This document shows, in pieces, positions 20,825 to 32,709 of a DNA stretch of 64,000 bases; position 1 is the first letter of the stretch; each line of letters starts with the position of its first letter. Location of the stretch: assembly GCA_029721515.1 (NCBI GenBank), contig CM056562.1, forward strand, positions 6,455,267-6,519,266, read 5' to 3'. Origin of the DNA: Synanceia verrucosa. Its lineage: Eukaryota; Chordata; Actinopteri; Perciformes; Synanceiidae. Both the position numbers and the translations under genes were made by a program. Under the pieces are notes generated by a model. It was not told where the DNA came from, made no database searches, and was given only the letters and a program-made list of their open reading frames with translations.

Positions 20825-22590
20825 AGGTCACTCACACCATCAATACCATCACTTTACACAGGCGGTGGAAACCCAGGACTGTTTTAGCACACTTCTCTGT
20901 GCTTCCATTCGAGCAGCCACCCACTGAAAACCTACCAGAAAAGGTGTCTGCCCTACGACCACTGAAATCAAATAAATCTATAGTAAACAGGGAAGTAATT
21001 GAACACAATAATTTAATAAAAATAAACTCCACTTCTGAAATAGCATAACAGGAGAGTTAAATGTGGACTCTTAAATATCAGGTCTCTATCATCTATAGCT
21101 CTACTAGTTAATGAATTAATATTACCTCAATGGGGTTTAAGTCAGAACTTTGGGAAGGCCATTCTAAAACCTTAATTCTAACCTGATATAGCCATTCCAT
21201 TACCACTTTTGATGTGTGTTTGGGGTCATTGTCCTGGTGGAACACCCAACTGTGCCCCAGACCCAACCTTCGGGCTGATGATTTTAGGTTATCTTGAAGA
21301 ATTTGAAGGTAATCCTCCTTTTTCATTATCCCATTTACTCTCTGCAAAGCACCAGTTCCATTGGCAGCAAAACAGCCCCACAGCATAATACTACCACCAC
21401 CGTGCTTGACAGTAGGCATGGTGTTAAAGGCCTCACCTTTTCTGTTCCAAACATATTGCTGGGCATTGTGGCCAAACAACTCGATTTTTGTTTCACCTGA
21501 CCACAGAACTTTCCTCCAGAAGGTATTATCTTTGTCCATGTGATCAGCAGCAAACTTCAGTTGAGCCTTAAGGTGCCGCTTTTGGATCAAGGGCTTCCTT
21601 CTTGCACGGCAGCCTCTCAGTCCATGGCGATGCAAAACATGCTTGACTGTGGACACTGACACCTGTTCCAGCACCTTCAAATTCTTGCAGCAGATTTGCT
21701 CACACTTTCAGTTGACCCATAATAAAGTCATAAAGGAACCAAACTTCATGAATGTTTTTGTGACAAAGAAGTATCTGCTCCAATCACTCTATCAGAGAAA
21801 AATCTGAGTTGTAGAAATAACTGGAAACTCAAGAGAGCCATGACATTATGTTCTTTACAAGTGTATGTAACCTTCTGACCACGATTGTACCTCAGTCATG
21901 TAAAGTAGCTGAAATCAAACCTCTTCTAAAGCCCAATCTTGATGCAGAAGTTTTAGCCAACTATAGACCAATATCCAACCTTCCTTTTCTCTCTAACATC
22001 CTTGAGAAAGTAGTGTGCAGTCAGCTGTGCAACTTTCTCCAGAACAATAATCTATTTGAGGACTTTCCTTCAGGATTCAGAAAATATCACAGCACCAAGA
22101 CAGCGCTGGTGCTAATGACCTGCTAATTGTATCAGACAACGACTTGTCTCTTTACTCTCTTTACTTGTCTTGAGAGATCTTAGCGTGGGCTTCGACACTA
22201 TTAACCACCATATCTGTTACAGAGATTAGAACATTTAATTGGCATTAAACTGGTTTGTCCTATTTTATCGGATCAATCACAGTTTGTTCATGTTAATGAG
22301 TCCCCCATGCACTCCAAAGTCAGTTATGGAGTTCCTCAAGGTTCTGTGCTTGGGCCAATTCTATTCACTTTATATGTGCTTCCATTAGGTAATGTTATTA
22401 GAAAACACTCACATAAACTTTCTCTGTCATGCAGATGATACTCAGCTGTATTTGTCGTTCAAGCCAGACAAAACCAGCCAGTTAGCTAAACTACAAGCAT
22501 GTGTTCAGGACATAAAAACTTGGTAAACGGACAATTTCCTATTGTTAAATTCTGACAACACTCAAGTCTGTCACTGAAGGTAGTTTGTAT
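20825..22590 (+). mobile_element. L2/CR1-like LINE, internally deleted, with a Tc1 element inside
   Basis: 20825-21120 matches 48330-48600 of the longer LINE copy (5' coding part). Reverse-transcriptase sequence resumes at about 21885 (PQSCKVAEIKPLL, NYRPISNLPFLSNILEK, SGFRKYHSTKTAL) and decays toward 22590. The middle, about 1.3 kb relative to the 48-52 kb copy, is missing and a Tc1 element occupies the junction. Confidence 0.82.
21108..21884 (-). mobile_element. Tc1-like transposon with a nearly complete transposase catalytic part
   Basis: On the minus strand the end at 21884 starts GTGGTCAGAAGGTTACATAC, a typical Tc1 terminal repeat. A frame from 21680 to 21108 reads LRGCRARRKPLI, WSGETKIELFG (first Asp replaced by Glu context, SGET where SDET is usual), HGGGSIMLWGCF, HQDNDPKHTS (second Asp) and SSDLNPIE (third acid). 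The helix-turn-helix N-terminus and the opposite terminal repeat are missing, so it is a 3'-truncated copy. Confidence 0.88.
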
Positions 22591-22637
22591 CACACTGATA
22601 TAGAATCAAGTTTTCTTTTAAGCTGATATAAAAAGAG

Positions 22638-22937
22638 GAGGGCGGCACGGCGGTGTAGTGGTCACCTTCTTCACAGCAAGGAGGTGCCGGGTTCGATTCC
22701 TGGCCCGGGGCCACTCTTTGTGGAGTTTGCATGTTCTCCCCATGTCTGCGTGGGTTCTCTCCAGGTACTCTGGCTTCCTCCCACCATCCAAAAACATGCA
22801 TGGGGATTAGGTTCATTGGCCAAAAAATTAAATTAAATTAAAATGAATTAAATTGAATTAAATTAAAATGTTATGTCCAGGGTGCTCGCCCCCCCGACCC
22901 TGTGAGGATAAGCAGTAGAAAATGGATGGATTGATGG
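22638..22937 (+). repeat. tRNA-derived SINE with internal deletion
   Basis: Starts GGCGGCACGGCGGTGTAGTG, contains the B-box GGTTCGATTCC, and ends in a GGATGGA-type tail. A 10-base duplication ATAAAAAGAG flanks it (22628-22637 and 22938-22947). The same site downstream of copy C (about 32620) is empty, so it came in after the B/C duplication. Confidence 0.9.
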
Positions 22938-23029
22938 ATAAAAAGAGCGTGAGACATCATGATTGTCAGGTTTAGGTTGTGTTGAGGGAGCCTCTCTCCA
23001 GTGAAAGGATGAGCAGATTTTAAGAGGAG

Positions 23030-26000
23030 CTACTGTTTGATCTCCCAGATACAGGACAAAGGGAAGTTGCTCATCTTCTCCTTGAACACCTCATCAAAAT
23101 GCTCATTCTGGGCCACTGTGAAGACATTCTTCCAGTCACCTGCAGTACCTGTTCAGACATAAAACAGAATGTGCAGTCAGAATGTACCTGTCTGGTATTC
23201 ATTTGTCTCCCATTATTAAGTATGTTTTTCTGTAAAATACAAACACAGAGCTGACAAACCTTTGCGCATGGTTTCATTCTTGTAGCGGTTGATCTCAATT
23301 AAGTCCATGTAGTTTGCTTTGGGGTTGGTCTTCATGTTTTGGAAAGTGGACATCTTCACAACAAGATCAATGGCTTCATCGGTCAATTCTTTTCCCAAGA
23401 AAGCACAAAGTTTCACAACTTCTCCTCTGAGGTCCTGTCAATCACAGATTTTTATGAATATTATAATATGTATGCCTTATGTATGTATATGATTTGTACA
23501 AAACAGAAAAGCCCCTAAAGCTAAAAGCTGCAAGAATCATTCAAATGTTTGAACATGACTGTTTTCTATTGTATCAAGACTATCTCTCCAACCCATATGT
23601 ATGGGGAATTGACCCCACCTGACAGGCGATGTGGATCATTTTTTAAGACACACCAGCTGTGCTGAGCACGGGAATATAAGGCAAAGGTGTGTGTGATCAC
23701 TCAGATTTTTCCATCTCCATAGAGCAGACAAAGCGTCTGATCAGACAGAAACAAAACTGACAAAGAACAAAAGCATAACATCCACAGGAGTAGACAGGAA
23801 TTAATTCATTGCTTATTAATTCCTCTCGGGATTCTGTCACCTCTTTGTGCTTGGGTTGCTAAGGGTTAGCAAAGCTTGGCAGCTTTCCAGCACGGCGGAG
23901 ATGCTCGTGCAGTGGAAGTCGCTGAGGTGTTCAGGTGTACCTCCGCTGTTTGATCTGGCGTTATCGATGTGCAGCAGCGAGCTGAGTCTGCCAGGGAGAG
24001 AGTGGCTGGACCCACTAACGCGTCCAGGTATAACTCTGTGGTGGAAACCGCTGTCACTCGGTGGAAACCACGCATTTCTCTGCCTCTCTGCTTAAAGTGA
24101 CTGAAATCAACCCTAGTCAAAATGGCTGCAGGCAGTGAACTTATTTTAAGTGTGAGGCACTACAGAAAAAGAAGAGCCATCCACATCAGAGAGATGGAAA
24201 TGGCAGGGGGCCACTCGTGTGCTGTGGGGTATGCATGCCAGCAGAGAATGGGCTTGATCAGTGTGTGTCTTTCCTGGGCCAAAATCATGCAAAGCGCGCC
24301 ACCCTTCCATCCACCAGTAGGGGCATGGCAGAGATGGCAGCAGGGCTGCATCTCCTGCCTGAAGATATAGAGGAGGAGGAGGAGGAGGAAGTCGATGTGG
24401 AATCCCTGTTTCAAAATTCAGACAAAGAAAGCCTCCCCTGATCAGCCACAGGCTGGCTCACAGGAGGAAGAGGGCGAGTATGGCTCACAACTAATACATC
24501 TCACTGGATCCCTGGTGGAAAAGGCTTCTTGGGCCCTTGGGATTGACTCCTCAACAGAGGCTGAGCCTGCCCCTTCCCGCTTTCATGAGGCAGGGGAGGC
24601 TAAGCAAGCCCCCTTCCTGGCACACCTCCCCCCGATTTCAAGGAGGTGGTCCACCCAGACCTCACGTCTCTCTCGAGATGGCAGGCTGCTTGCAGCCCTG
24701 AGAGACCGGGAGAGCATATGCTGTGGTCAGTTTCCCCAGTAGATCAGGCTATAGACATTGATTTTACCACCAAAGTCAATCCTGGGCATGACAGGCACCC
24801 CAGTAAGAAGTGTAAGACCATGGATGCCCTGTTGGCTAAAACACATAGAGCCATGGTTGTGCAGGTGCAGCTAGCCAACACAGGAGCTATCCTTTCACTA
24901 TGCCAGCGCGAGCTTACAGGGGAACTGCACACTAATTACAACCCCAGCCTTGAGTCAAAGCTGAAGCAACTTACTTGTGTGCTCCCCAGACTGATAAAGG
25001 AGCCCCCCATGCAGCCAATACAAAGATGCCTCCTCAGTCTGGGACTGCACCCACAGACAGGTTGCATGTGGCTCGCCAATGGTGGGGATTCCCTAGCAGC
25101 ATGGACGGGGTGCAGCTGCAGCCGTTGGGCTTCCCAGCATATCAACATACTGGAGCTGAGCGCAGGCCAACTCACCTTACAGAGGTATCTGCCATACCTG
25201 CAAGGTTGCCGTGTGCTGCTGAGGACAGACAGCGTGGAGAGCATCCTTGTATTAATCTCTCGGACTTGATCACGGCATCCTATGTCAACAGACTTGGGCT
25301 CCAGCCATCTTTGCGGACTAGCTTACGAGCTGTGGCAATGGGCATCCCCCTGTCTCCAATCCCTCAGGGCACTTCACGTGCCAGGGGTGGAGAATCAAGC
25401 AGCAGACTGCCTGTCCAGCGAAGGCCCAAGGTCAGGAGAATAGAGACTTCACCCAGACGTGGTGACAGGGATCTGGTGATGCTTCGGGAAAATGGTTGCA
25501 GATCTTTTTGCCTCCAGGGAGTCAACACACTGCTCCCTGTTCTTCTCACTGGGGAGGGATGACCGTCCCCTGTGTGCAAATGCCTTGGCCCCTCCAGCTA
25601 GTCCTGATAGCCACAAAATTGGCCTCACATGATCTGGTTCTCCCACATCCCACCACTGATATGTGACACCATGGGAGCTCCTGGTCTGGACCCGCTTTCA
25701 CAGGCACAGGGGTCCCTGTTTCACCCCTTTCCCCAGGAGCTAGGCCCAAAGGCAAAGGACCAGCTTTCTAGAGATGGGCCTGCCACAAACTGTTGTGCAG
25801 ACCCTTCAGGAGGCATGTGCTCTAACAACCAGAGCAGTTTACTTATACCGCTGGCGGTTATTTGAGTTATGGTGTGGGGCCAAACAAGTAGAACACCTCT
25901 CATGTGTGTCTCAAGAGATACTGTACTTCCTGCAGGAACAATTGGACAAAGGCAAGGCTCTACCAACCCTTAAAGGCATGGTGGCTGCCATCAAGGCAGC

Positions 26001-29000
26001 CCATGTTGGGAGGTGCAAACTGTCTAAAGACTGTTGTGTGAAACTCAAGGCTTCCATGAGAGCCCCTGTAATCCCCCCGTGGGACCTAGAGCTGGTTCTA
26101 GATGCATTGCAGTAGATCCCCTTTGAGCCTCTACAGTCGGTGAGCCTCAAATGGCTGTCACAGAAGACAGCATTTCTGCTGGCAGTGACAGCTGCAAAGA
26201 GGGTGGGAGAGATGCATGCGCTATCAGTTCATGATCTCTGCAGGTTTAGGTCACATGACGGGGGAGTGGTGCTACGCCCCAACCTGGCCTTCCTCCCCAA
26301 GGTTCTCTCCAATTCACAGCTCAGGCAGCTGATTGAATTGTACCCCTTCTTTTGTTCATGGACTTATCGTGAGCAGAGCCAGTGCCCTCTCCGCCCTGTT
26401 AGAGTGCTGGAAGTGGATATTAGGGCCGCACAGCCCTACAGGGTTACAGACCAACTTTTTGTCTGTTTTAAACAGAGGTGTCAGAGTAGACCTCTACCTA
26501 AGGCCAGGCTGTCATATTGGATCACGAATGTGATCCAACAGGCATACAAGGGGGCAGGCGTGCCAGTGCCGTCTGGGTTATGAGCACACTCCACCTGTGG
26601 TGTTGCAACCTCCTTGGCGCTGTGGAATAGAGCATCTCTGGAAGAGATCTCCTCTGCAGCAACTTGGTCTAACCCATCCACATTGACCTGGTTTTACAGA
26701 CTGAATGCGGCTGAGGGTTCTGCAGACTGCTAAGCCATGAGGCTCTTGCAGCCTTGCACAGGAAGTCCTCTCATCTTGTCCTGTCATCCTGCAGGAGCAG
26801 AATGGCTTTAGGTAGTGCCTTGCAACTAAGCATGCAGTGACAGTGGGGAGCATCTGGCTCTCCTGTCAGCTTTGTTACATGGACTAGCACTAGTGGTGAG
26901 TTGGGGAGTCTAGGTCTGCTGCTTTTCTTCATGAGGTGTCTTACAGAGTCCCTGTACATATGGAATATGGAGCTGGGTGGAGAGATAGTGTCAATCCGAT
27001 TGAGAACTGTAGGTTACATTTTAACAGTGGTTCTCTGAGTGAAGAGACTATCTCTCCACCCAGCTGCATATTCCACATGTACAGGAACTCTGTAAGACAC
27101 CTCATGAAGAAAAGCAGCAGACCTAGACTCCCCAACTCACCACTAGTGCACACCTGTGCTAGCACAGCTGGTGTGTCTTAAAAAAATTGTCCACGTCACT
27201 TGTCAGGTGGGGTCAATTCCCTGTACATATCGAATATGTTCTACTAAGCAGAAAATAGAAACAAAGAAGAATACAAACCTTCAACATGTTCTCATATTGC
27301 ATAAAATGGATGTTCAATTGGTGTTGTGCTTTGTCATATTCTTGCACATGATCAAACCATGATCCCATGTAAGCTATAGCAGAGAAGAGATGTGTGTCAG
27401 TGCTGAAAACAAACTCAAAAGGTGAGAAAGACTTGCTGGTAATGTATGTAGTTGTTTTATTTGAAAAGTGAAACACCTCATATCAAAGTATCATGTCTTT
27501 GTTGCATTTTACAATAAAATCTGACTTTATATGTAGAGATGTGAAACAGCTGAAACAGTTAAAGATGCTGTAACTCTTTTTTTATTCTCATACCAGCTGT
27601 GCTGCAGCACTTCTTTTCACCCACTGCCCCAACACCCAAAAAGCCCACTCTGTCATGATTGGTCAGCTAGTTAACTGTGAGGCCATGCCAAACTAGTCAC
27701 GAGCCAAAATGTGCTACTTGGTGACATCACAGTGTTTCAGAAGAAAATCTGTGACTTCAATCAAGGTGTCTTAGTATTTCTGTTGGGGGAAGAAGTCCCT
27801 TTGGGCATCATAACTTTACAGCTCTCTTACCTACATCAAAAAACTATACACACCAAAGGGAGGGGAAAGACTACAAAAGCATCAGAGACCCTCTTAACTA
27901 ACCCCATAATTCTGAACCTACCATCACCATCCAGAAACTGCTGAAAGAAATCATCAAAGCTCTCAGGTGTTTCAAGCAGCACCCAACTGCGGGTAAAGTG
28001 ATAGAGGGACACCAGGACATCTTTGGGGTTCCTCCAGACATAAACAACCTAAGTAGGAGACATGTCAGCCACAGATAGATGCTTGAATCAATGCTTGAAT
28101 AATGCAAATTATAAATCACCTTGATTTGTTTGGCTTCCACTCCCTGGGGCAACATGTCAGGGGGTAGATGTGAGGCAAAGATCCGGGGAACTGGCCTTTC
28201 TCGGAGAGGGTTGTCCATAGTTCTCTCCTCCAGCATAGGAACTCGCTCCCTGTTGGAGACATCTTCTGCCAACTCAGGGTGTGCAGCATCCATGATCTGG
28301 ACCAGGATCTGCTGCATCCATGTTGTGCCTGCAGAGTCAAATAAAACAGAGGATTTCACAAACAAAAAAGGGGTAAGGTGACAGACCAGACCTTTTTATA
28401 ATCACTGTCATAAATGTGGTGCACAAAATAATAGGAAAACCTCTCTGTAAAACACAACAGCTACACAAACTACATACTTCAAAGTGATCATAAAGTTGAG
28501 CTGGAGACCATTTGGCAATGTGCCAGGGCACTTCCTACCTTCTTAGCGACGGCACCCATGCTCAGACTATGGCCATCTTCTAAGTTAACGCTGATTTTGA
28601 TTTCAACTAGACACCTCTTAAGTTTTGTGATTATGATTCAAGTCAGGGTGTAAAGTTGGGACGTAAAGTGTGTGGAGAGGTCACTTTTAAAGTTAATCTG
28701 TAAAGTTTTATGACAGTTTCTGATAGTTTAACTAATTGGTAGAAGTCAAAGCAGAGACAGATTTTAAAGAGTTTATTAATGCACCAAGGCGGAAGGGAAC
28801 GGGGTGAGCGGTTGGGACATGGAGGCTGGAGGAAGATGGAGAATGCGATGGAAGCTTGGCCAGAGAGGTAGGTTTGCACACAAGGAATCCAGAGCAGCAT
28901 GAAGTGACGAGGCACAAACAGAACCCACTACACATTAGACGTCTTATGGACATGCAGATCATGTCTACATTGCAAGACCAATTCTGGATTACTAAATGAC

Positions 29001-31794
29001 GTGCAAATTTTGTCGACGATTTGGATGTCTACCTACTGTATGATCCCACGCCAAAATGCAGCTGAACATTTGAGCCGTGGACTAGGTGACTTTTTGGACA
29101 TCACGGGGACATCTAACACAAGCGCAGGATTAATATAATAGTTTTTTAAGACTTATGAAAAATATCAGCATTGTTGTTATCAATATGATTCATGAAAATT
29201 CATTTTGATTATTGTGATAAAACATTTACTACTAATTATTTATTTGAGCACATGGTATTTTATTATCTGTTTAATTAACTAATTTAGGCATTTATTTATT
29301 TGAAAATGCAATTTGTGGAAATTTACACCCTACTCATACAAATATGATTATAATTCTATGGGCCTATTATGAGTTCAACCAGTCAACACCACTTTGATTA
29401 GCTGGAGCAACACTGTCACAACTGAGGTTTGGACCAAAAACAGCAAAAACAGAAGTTCAGTTTTAAGTTTTAATTTCAAAGTTCACAAGAGTTTCTTAGA
29501 CGATAACCAGGTGGTGAAGACAAGAAGCAGGCTGGCCATGTTCTCGAGGGAGCAGGCAAACAGGCAAGGCACACACACAGGTCACAATGGTAAATTATCT
29601 GGCAGAGGGGTGAAGTCAGCCCAGGTTTAAGTAGAGGTAGGGTAATTGCTGGTCAGGTGTGTATCATTAGTCTGAGAGGCCGGCCACGCCTCCTGTCACA
29701 ACTTGAAACACAAAGGGGAAGGGGAAAACAGAAAAGCGACAAAAAAAAAAAAACAACCATCACAAAGCCATCATCATAACTAACCAGTAAACGGCAGTCT
29801 GATTGGCTGAAACACGCCAGGCCTAACTCCTGTTCAGGAAATGGAAGGTAGTCAAGTTAGTTAATTTCATGTTCATTTATGTACACTAACCAAAACTTCC
29901 AACACAGCACTCCCATGGTTTATGGATATTGTACCAAATTCAAGTGACATGCTAATAACATGTATCAGATATGAAGTTTAAAGTCAAATGCAGTGTAATA
30001 GCGTCACAAATGAAAAACAAATTCGTAAAAAGTGCAAACTCATAGTGTCCATGCAAAGTGGGATTCTGGATCCTGAAAGTCAGTATCTTGTATGGCCACC
30101 TCTGGCATCACACACAGCCTGCATTCTGCAATGCATACAGTTGATTAGTCCTCAGATTTCAGCCTGTGTGATGCGATCCCATTCCTCACAAAGTGCTTGG
30201 TGCAACTGTTGGACGTCACTAGGTTGTGGATCACCCCTTCTCACTCGACGATCCAGAATATCAATTAAGTGTTTTATGGGGTTTAAATCGGGTGAAAACG
30301 CTGGCCAATCAAGACAACGCACATTGTTCTGCCTCAGGCAGTTCTGACAGACCCTGGCGACGTGTGGTCTTGCATTATCCTGTTGCAGTGTGAGACGATA
30401 GCAAGTCACCAGAGGAACTGCGACAGGGGCTAAGATGTTATCAATGTAATGGACGGCATTGAGGTTTCCATTGATAAAAACAAGCTTGCTCTTGTGTCTG
30501 CTGCTCATTCCAGCCCACATCATGATGCTGGGACCACCCCAGCGGTCATGTTCCAGGACATTAGCGTCATCATAACATTCTCCTCGTCTACACCAAACAC
30601 ATACTCTGCCGTCAGCCACACAAAATTCACAAAAACAAAAACCACAGGTACCCACAATAGTGTATTATAAAAGCTATGTACAACTTTCTACTGGGAGGCT
30701 CAGTTTTGCAACAGCACCCCCATGGTGTTTTTGCCATAGCATTCAAATGGCTGCCTCCAATGGAAACACCTTACAATTTTTATGGCTCAAATGGCGTCAC
30801 CGTGACGGCTCTCCAGACTGTCATTTTCAGAGCTGATGACTTGGTTGACACCCAGCTAAGATTGTCTCGGGATGCTTACTCCTTGCCAATGATGCAAGGG
30901 TCCTAGTTCTAGTTTAGTGTTTGCCTTTATTCAGTATATGCCAACCAGTTTCCCTGTCTAGTGTTTATATTTAGATTTACTGACCTCTGTATGAGCGCTT
31001 TTAGTTGAAGTTCAAGGTTTTGTTTTTGTTTTTTCATTCCTGTTTTCTACTCATTCTTCCTCAGGGGCACCTGAGTGAATAGAATCTGAGCTGCCTTAAT
31101 TATTATGTTGACATGATTTATTACACTATCACAATAATCAGTTTTAAAAACTGATTAAAAAATAAAATAAAACTGATTAAAAAATAATTAAAACTTTTTG
31201 GACATTTTCCCTGAGTATTGCCTCTCAGGCTTCATAAAGCCGCTCTATTCTCACAGATCTACAGACTAAATAAATAAATAAATTAAATCTGCAAACATAA
31301 TTGAAAATATTGTAAAAGCTTCAATTCTTCACTAGACACTAGAAATGAGTTTAACACAAGGCAGTAAACACCTATGTCAATACAAATTCATTGAATGAAT
31401 TGCATTGAAATTGAATTTAAATGTGATTGTAATCAAGGATAGTAAATTAATAATACATTAATTTTCACAAAATTTCATCAAAGCTTGTTGGCTATATATA
31501 AATAATTTGTCAGATATCAAAATACAGTATATACTTGCATGCATGTTGTATAGCATTTTAAATAGCATTAAATTCATTCACACAACATAATCAGGTGTGT
31601 GACAAAAATGTTTCACTGCAAATTATAGCAACCAACTGACCAGACTTGGGGTATGTGATGAGAAAGATATCAGTAGGACGGAGCTCAAAATGTTTCAGAT
31701 CATCAAGTTCGGCGGGTCGCATTTTGCCCTTGACAAGAAAGTTCCTCCTCTTATGCCTGAACAGGTAAGGGCTTAACAAGTCCAAAGAATCCAT
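23030..31794 (-). CDS. Cytosolic sulfotransferase copy B (SULT family, possibly SULT3/amine-sulfotransferase-like), six exons
   Basis: Exons: 31641-31794, 28120-28328, 27922-28048, 27279-27373, 23260-23434, 23030-23148; total 879 bases, 292 residues plus TAG. All introns have GT-AG ends and the phases match SULT genes; the 127- and 95-base exons are hallmarks of the family. The product transfers sulfonate from PAPS to small acceptors in the cytosol. Motifs: YPKSGTTW (residues 48-55, 5'-phosphosulfate loop), catalytic His105 in SHLPPDMLP, Arg127 and Ser135 in RNPKDVLVSLYHF (3'-phosphate), RKGTAGDWK (252-260) and the KxxxTVxxxE dimer motif (260-269). It differs from its paralogs by Thr/Arg in YHFTRSWV and Asp in QEYDKAQ. 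Intron 4 carries a DIRS element, intron 1 a Tc1/mariner fragment. Substrate cannot be read from sequence. Confidence 0.9.
23594..23669 (+). repeat. DIRS left inverted terminal repeat
   Basis: About 76 bases, pairing with 27158-27231 in inverted orientation with a few mismatches and small gaps. The outer few bases (ACTATCTCTCC from 23579) recur at the foot of the internal inverted repeat (27047). Confidence 0.85.
24122..24742 (+). pseudogene. DIRS gag-like region
   Basis: Contains a Cys/His cluster in one frame (CCGVCMPAENGLDQC...NHAKRA) and an acidic run of about seven Glu (24370-24392), followed by Ser/Pro-rich sequence. Cys-rich motif plus low-complexity acidic tail fits DIRS gag. The frame changes at least twice. 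Confidence 0.6.
24743..25562 (+). pseudogene. DIRS pol remnant, mainly RNase H
   Basis: A frame to 25269 contains HINILELSAGQLTLQRYLP and GCRVLLRTDSVES, the DIRS RNase H with Glu and Asp motifs; then in other frames VPGVENQAADCLSS and KMVADLFASRESTHC, typical of the RNase H end and the following linker. The reverse-transcriptase motifs expected upstream are absent, pointing to an internal deletion near 25060. Confidence 0.72.
25774..26731 (+). pseudogene. DIRS tyrosine recombinase with a lost catalytic Arg
   Basis: The N-terminal part (25774-26115, ending in TAG at 26113) has YRWRLFELWC and LPTLKGMVAAIKAAH, the core-binding region. The catalytic part from 26140 shows LLAVTAAKRVGEMHALS (first Arg), and after a stop/frame change near 26580 HSTCGVATSWAL, where HxxR is expected; the Arg is Cys (TGT, one CpG transition from CGT). 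FYRLN near 26700 carries the Tyr nucleophile. The enzyme would integrate circular DIRS DNA; this copy is dead. Confidence 0.82.
26887..27149. repeat. Near-perfect 103-base inverted repeat with a 57-base loop
   Basis: Arm 26887-26989 pairs with 27047-27149 over 103 bases with three mismatches and no gaps. It lies just inside the right terminal repeat of the DIRS element and probably corresponds to a modified internal complementary region. Confidence 0.95.
27158..27231 (-). repeat. DIRS right inverted terminal repeat
   Basis: Reverse complement of the left repeat at 23594-23669. SULT intron sequence shared with copies A, C and D resumes at about 27233 (ATGTTCTACTAA). Confidence 0.85.
29420..29720. 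repeat. Unclassified interspersed repeat (related in style to 1-975)
   Basis: Contains a segment ending GGCCACGCCTCCTGTCACAA and an internal GGGAGCAGGCAAACAGGCAA. It is absent from intron 1 of the other SULT copies, so it is an insertion. Class unknown, possibly an LTR fragment. Confidence 0.35.
30057..30655 (-). mobile_element. Tc1/mariner transposase C-terminal fragment
   Basis: The minus frame 30655-30152 has VWCRRGECYDDANV, GGPSIMMWAGM, LQQDNARPHVAR (second Asp) and FSPDLNPIKHL (third acid position, Lys where Glu is usual). The N-terminal helix-turn-helix and the 5' terminal repeat are missing. It interrupts intron-1 sequence that is continuous in copy A. Confidence 0.85.
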
Positions 31795-32709
31795 AGCTGC
31801 TGAATGAATGAAAGCTGCTGCTGTGTCTCACTAATAAGATGATGAAGAATGTTTAGGGTGTGCCTTCATGTCTAAAAACTCAGGTTGAACCAGTTGCTGA
31901 AACTGCAGCTGAGTCTGTTATGAAAGGTCATGTCCACAAGGAAACTAAGCCAACTTTGCTTTGAAAAACTTTTCCATGAACACGGTAACATCTCAGAAAA
32001 TGTTTGTGTCCCCACAAAACCCCTGAAATGATGTAATACACAAGCTGTAAGCTGTAGACAGGGATTTATCCATTTTGGGGGGCGGTTTCAAATATTTACA
32101 TATACCGGCTCCCGAAAAAACGGTTTGGTGTGGACGAAACAACCAATCAACAAAAAATCTTGGCCTTTACTCCTAAACCCATCTGCCTGTGGATGAGCTA
32201 AGACTGAACAAGAATGAGCAGCTACATAAAACAGTTGGTGGTTGAAGTTGATCTTCTCTTTATTATTTGACGCAAGAATTCATCACCTCTGTAATAAAAA
32301 CACAGGGAACTATTAACTATTTATCTTTACCTTGTAGTTACCTTGGTGGCCCTGTTATGCCATGCTTCATGATATCAAAGTAAGAATTTCTCCATGACCA
32401 AATATCTGCAAAAATAATATTCCCATCAGCCTCAGCTGTGATTGTACTGTGAGACTGTATAAACAGATTGACTCCCCAAAAATGAAGCCAGAAATCTGAG
32501 TCGATTCTCTCGGTCATAAAGCCCCCTTCTCAAAATATTTTTTCCCAAAGATGGTGTCAGTCATTTAAGGTAGTTCTTATCATGCTGACATATGATCAAG
32601 TTTTCTTTTAAGTTGCTATGAAAAGAGGGTGAGACATTATGATTAACAGGTTTAAGCTGTGTTGAGGGAGACTCTCTCCAGTGAAAGGATGAGCAGATTT
32701 TAAGAGGAG
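31795..32709. promoter_or_regulatory. Intergenic region between SULT copies B and C, with the copy B promoter
   Basis: The first about 180 bases upstream of copy B ATG match the copy A and C leaders. AGGTCA lies at 31925-31930 inside GAAAGGTCATGTCC. The remainder is AT-rich and matches the C/D spacer in part (32400-32600 versus 41130-41240). It also holds the 3' flank of copy C; no AATAAA was assigned. Confidence 0.4.

Larger units (their letters stand above)
23577..27232 (+). mobile_element. DIRS-type tyrosine-recombinase retroelement, internally deleted
   Basis: Order on the plus strand: gag-like part (about 24120-24740), RNase H part (about 25080-25560) and tyrosine recombinase (25774-26730). 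The ends are inverted repeats: 23594-23669 matches the reverse complement of 27158-27231 (shared GGGAATTGACCCCACCTGAC and AAGACACACCAGCTGTGCT). A 103-base inverted repeat lies near the right end. Inverted termini, an RNase H of this type and a recombinase instead of an integrase are the DIRS signature. The reverse-transcriptase core is missing, so it is non-autonomous. It sits in intron 4 of SULT copy B in antisense orientation. Confidence 0.87.
28329..31640 (-). other. SULT copy B intron 1 with a Tc1 fragment and an LTR-like repeat
   Basis: About 3.3 kb. The part 28620-28930 recurs in intron 1 of copy C (38810-39110), so it predates the B/C split. 29394-29720 resembles the repeat at the left edge of the window. 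A Tc1 fragment lies at 30057-30655. The rest is AT-rich with no gene seen. Confidence 0.6.

Noticed and set aside
22638..22720. Possible tRNA genes from A- and B-box-like sequences
   Set aside because: These are SINE heads (also at 52512 and 17932-18292); a tRNA cloverleaf does not form and SINE bodies follow.
24370..24392. Poly-Glu run as evidence for a host acidic protein
   Set aside because: It lies in the gag-like region of the DIRS element, bounded by its inverted ends.
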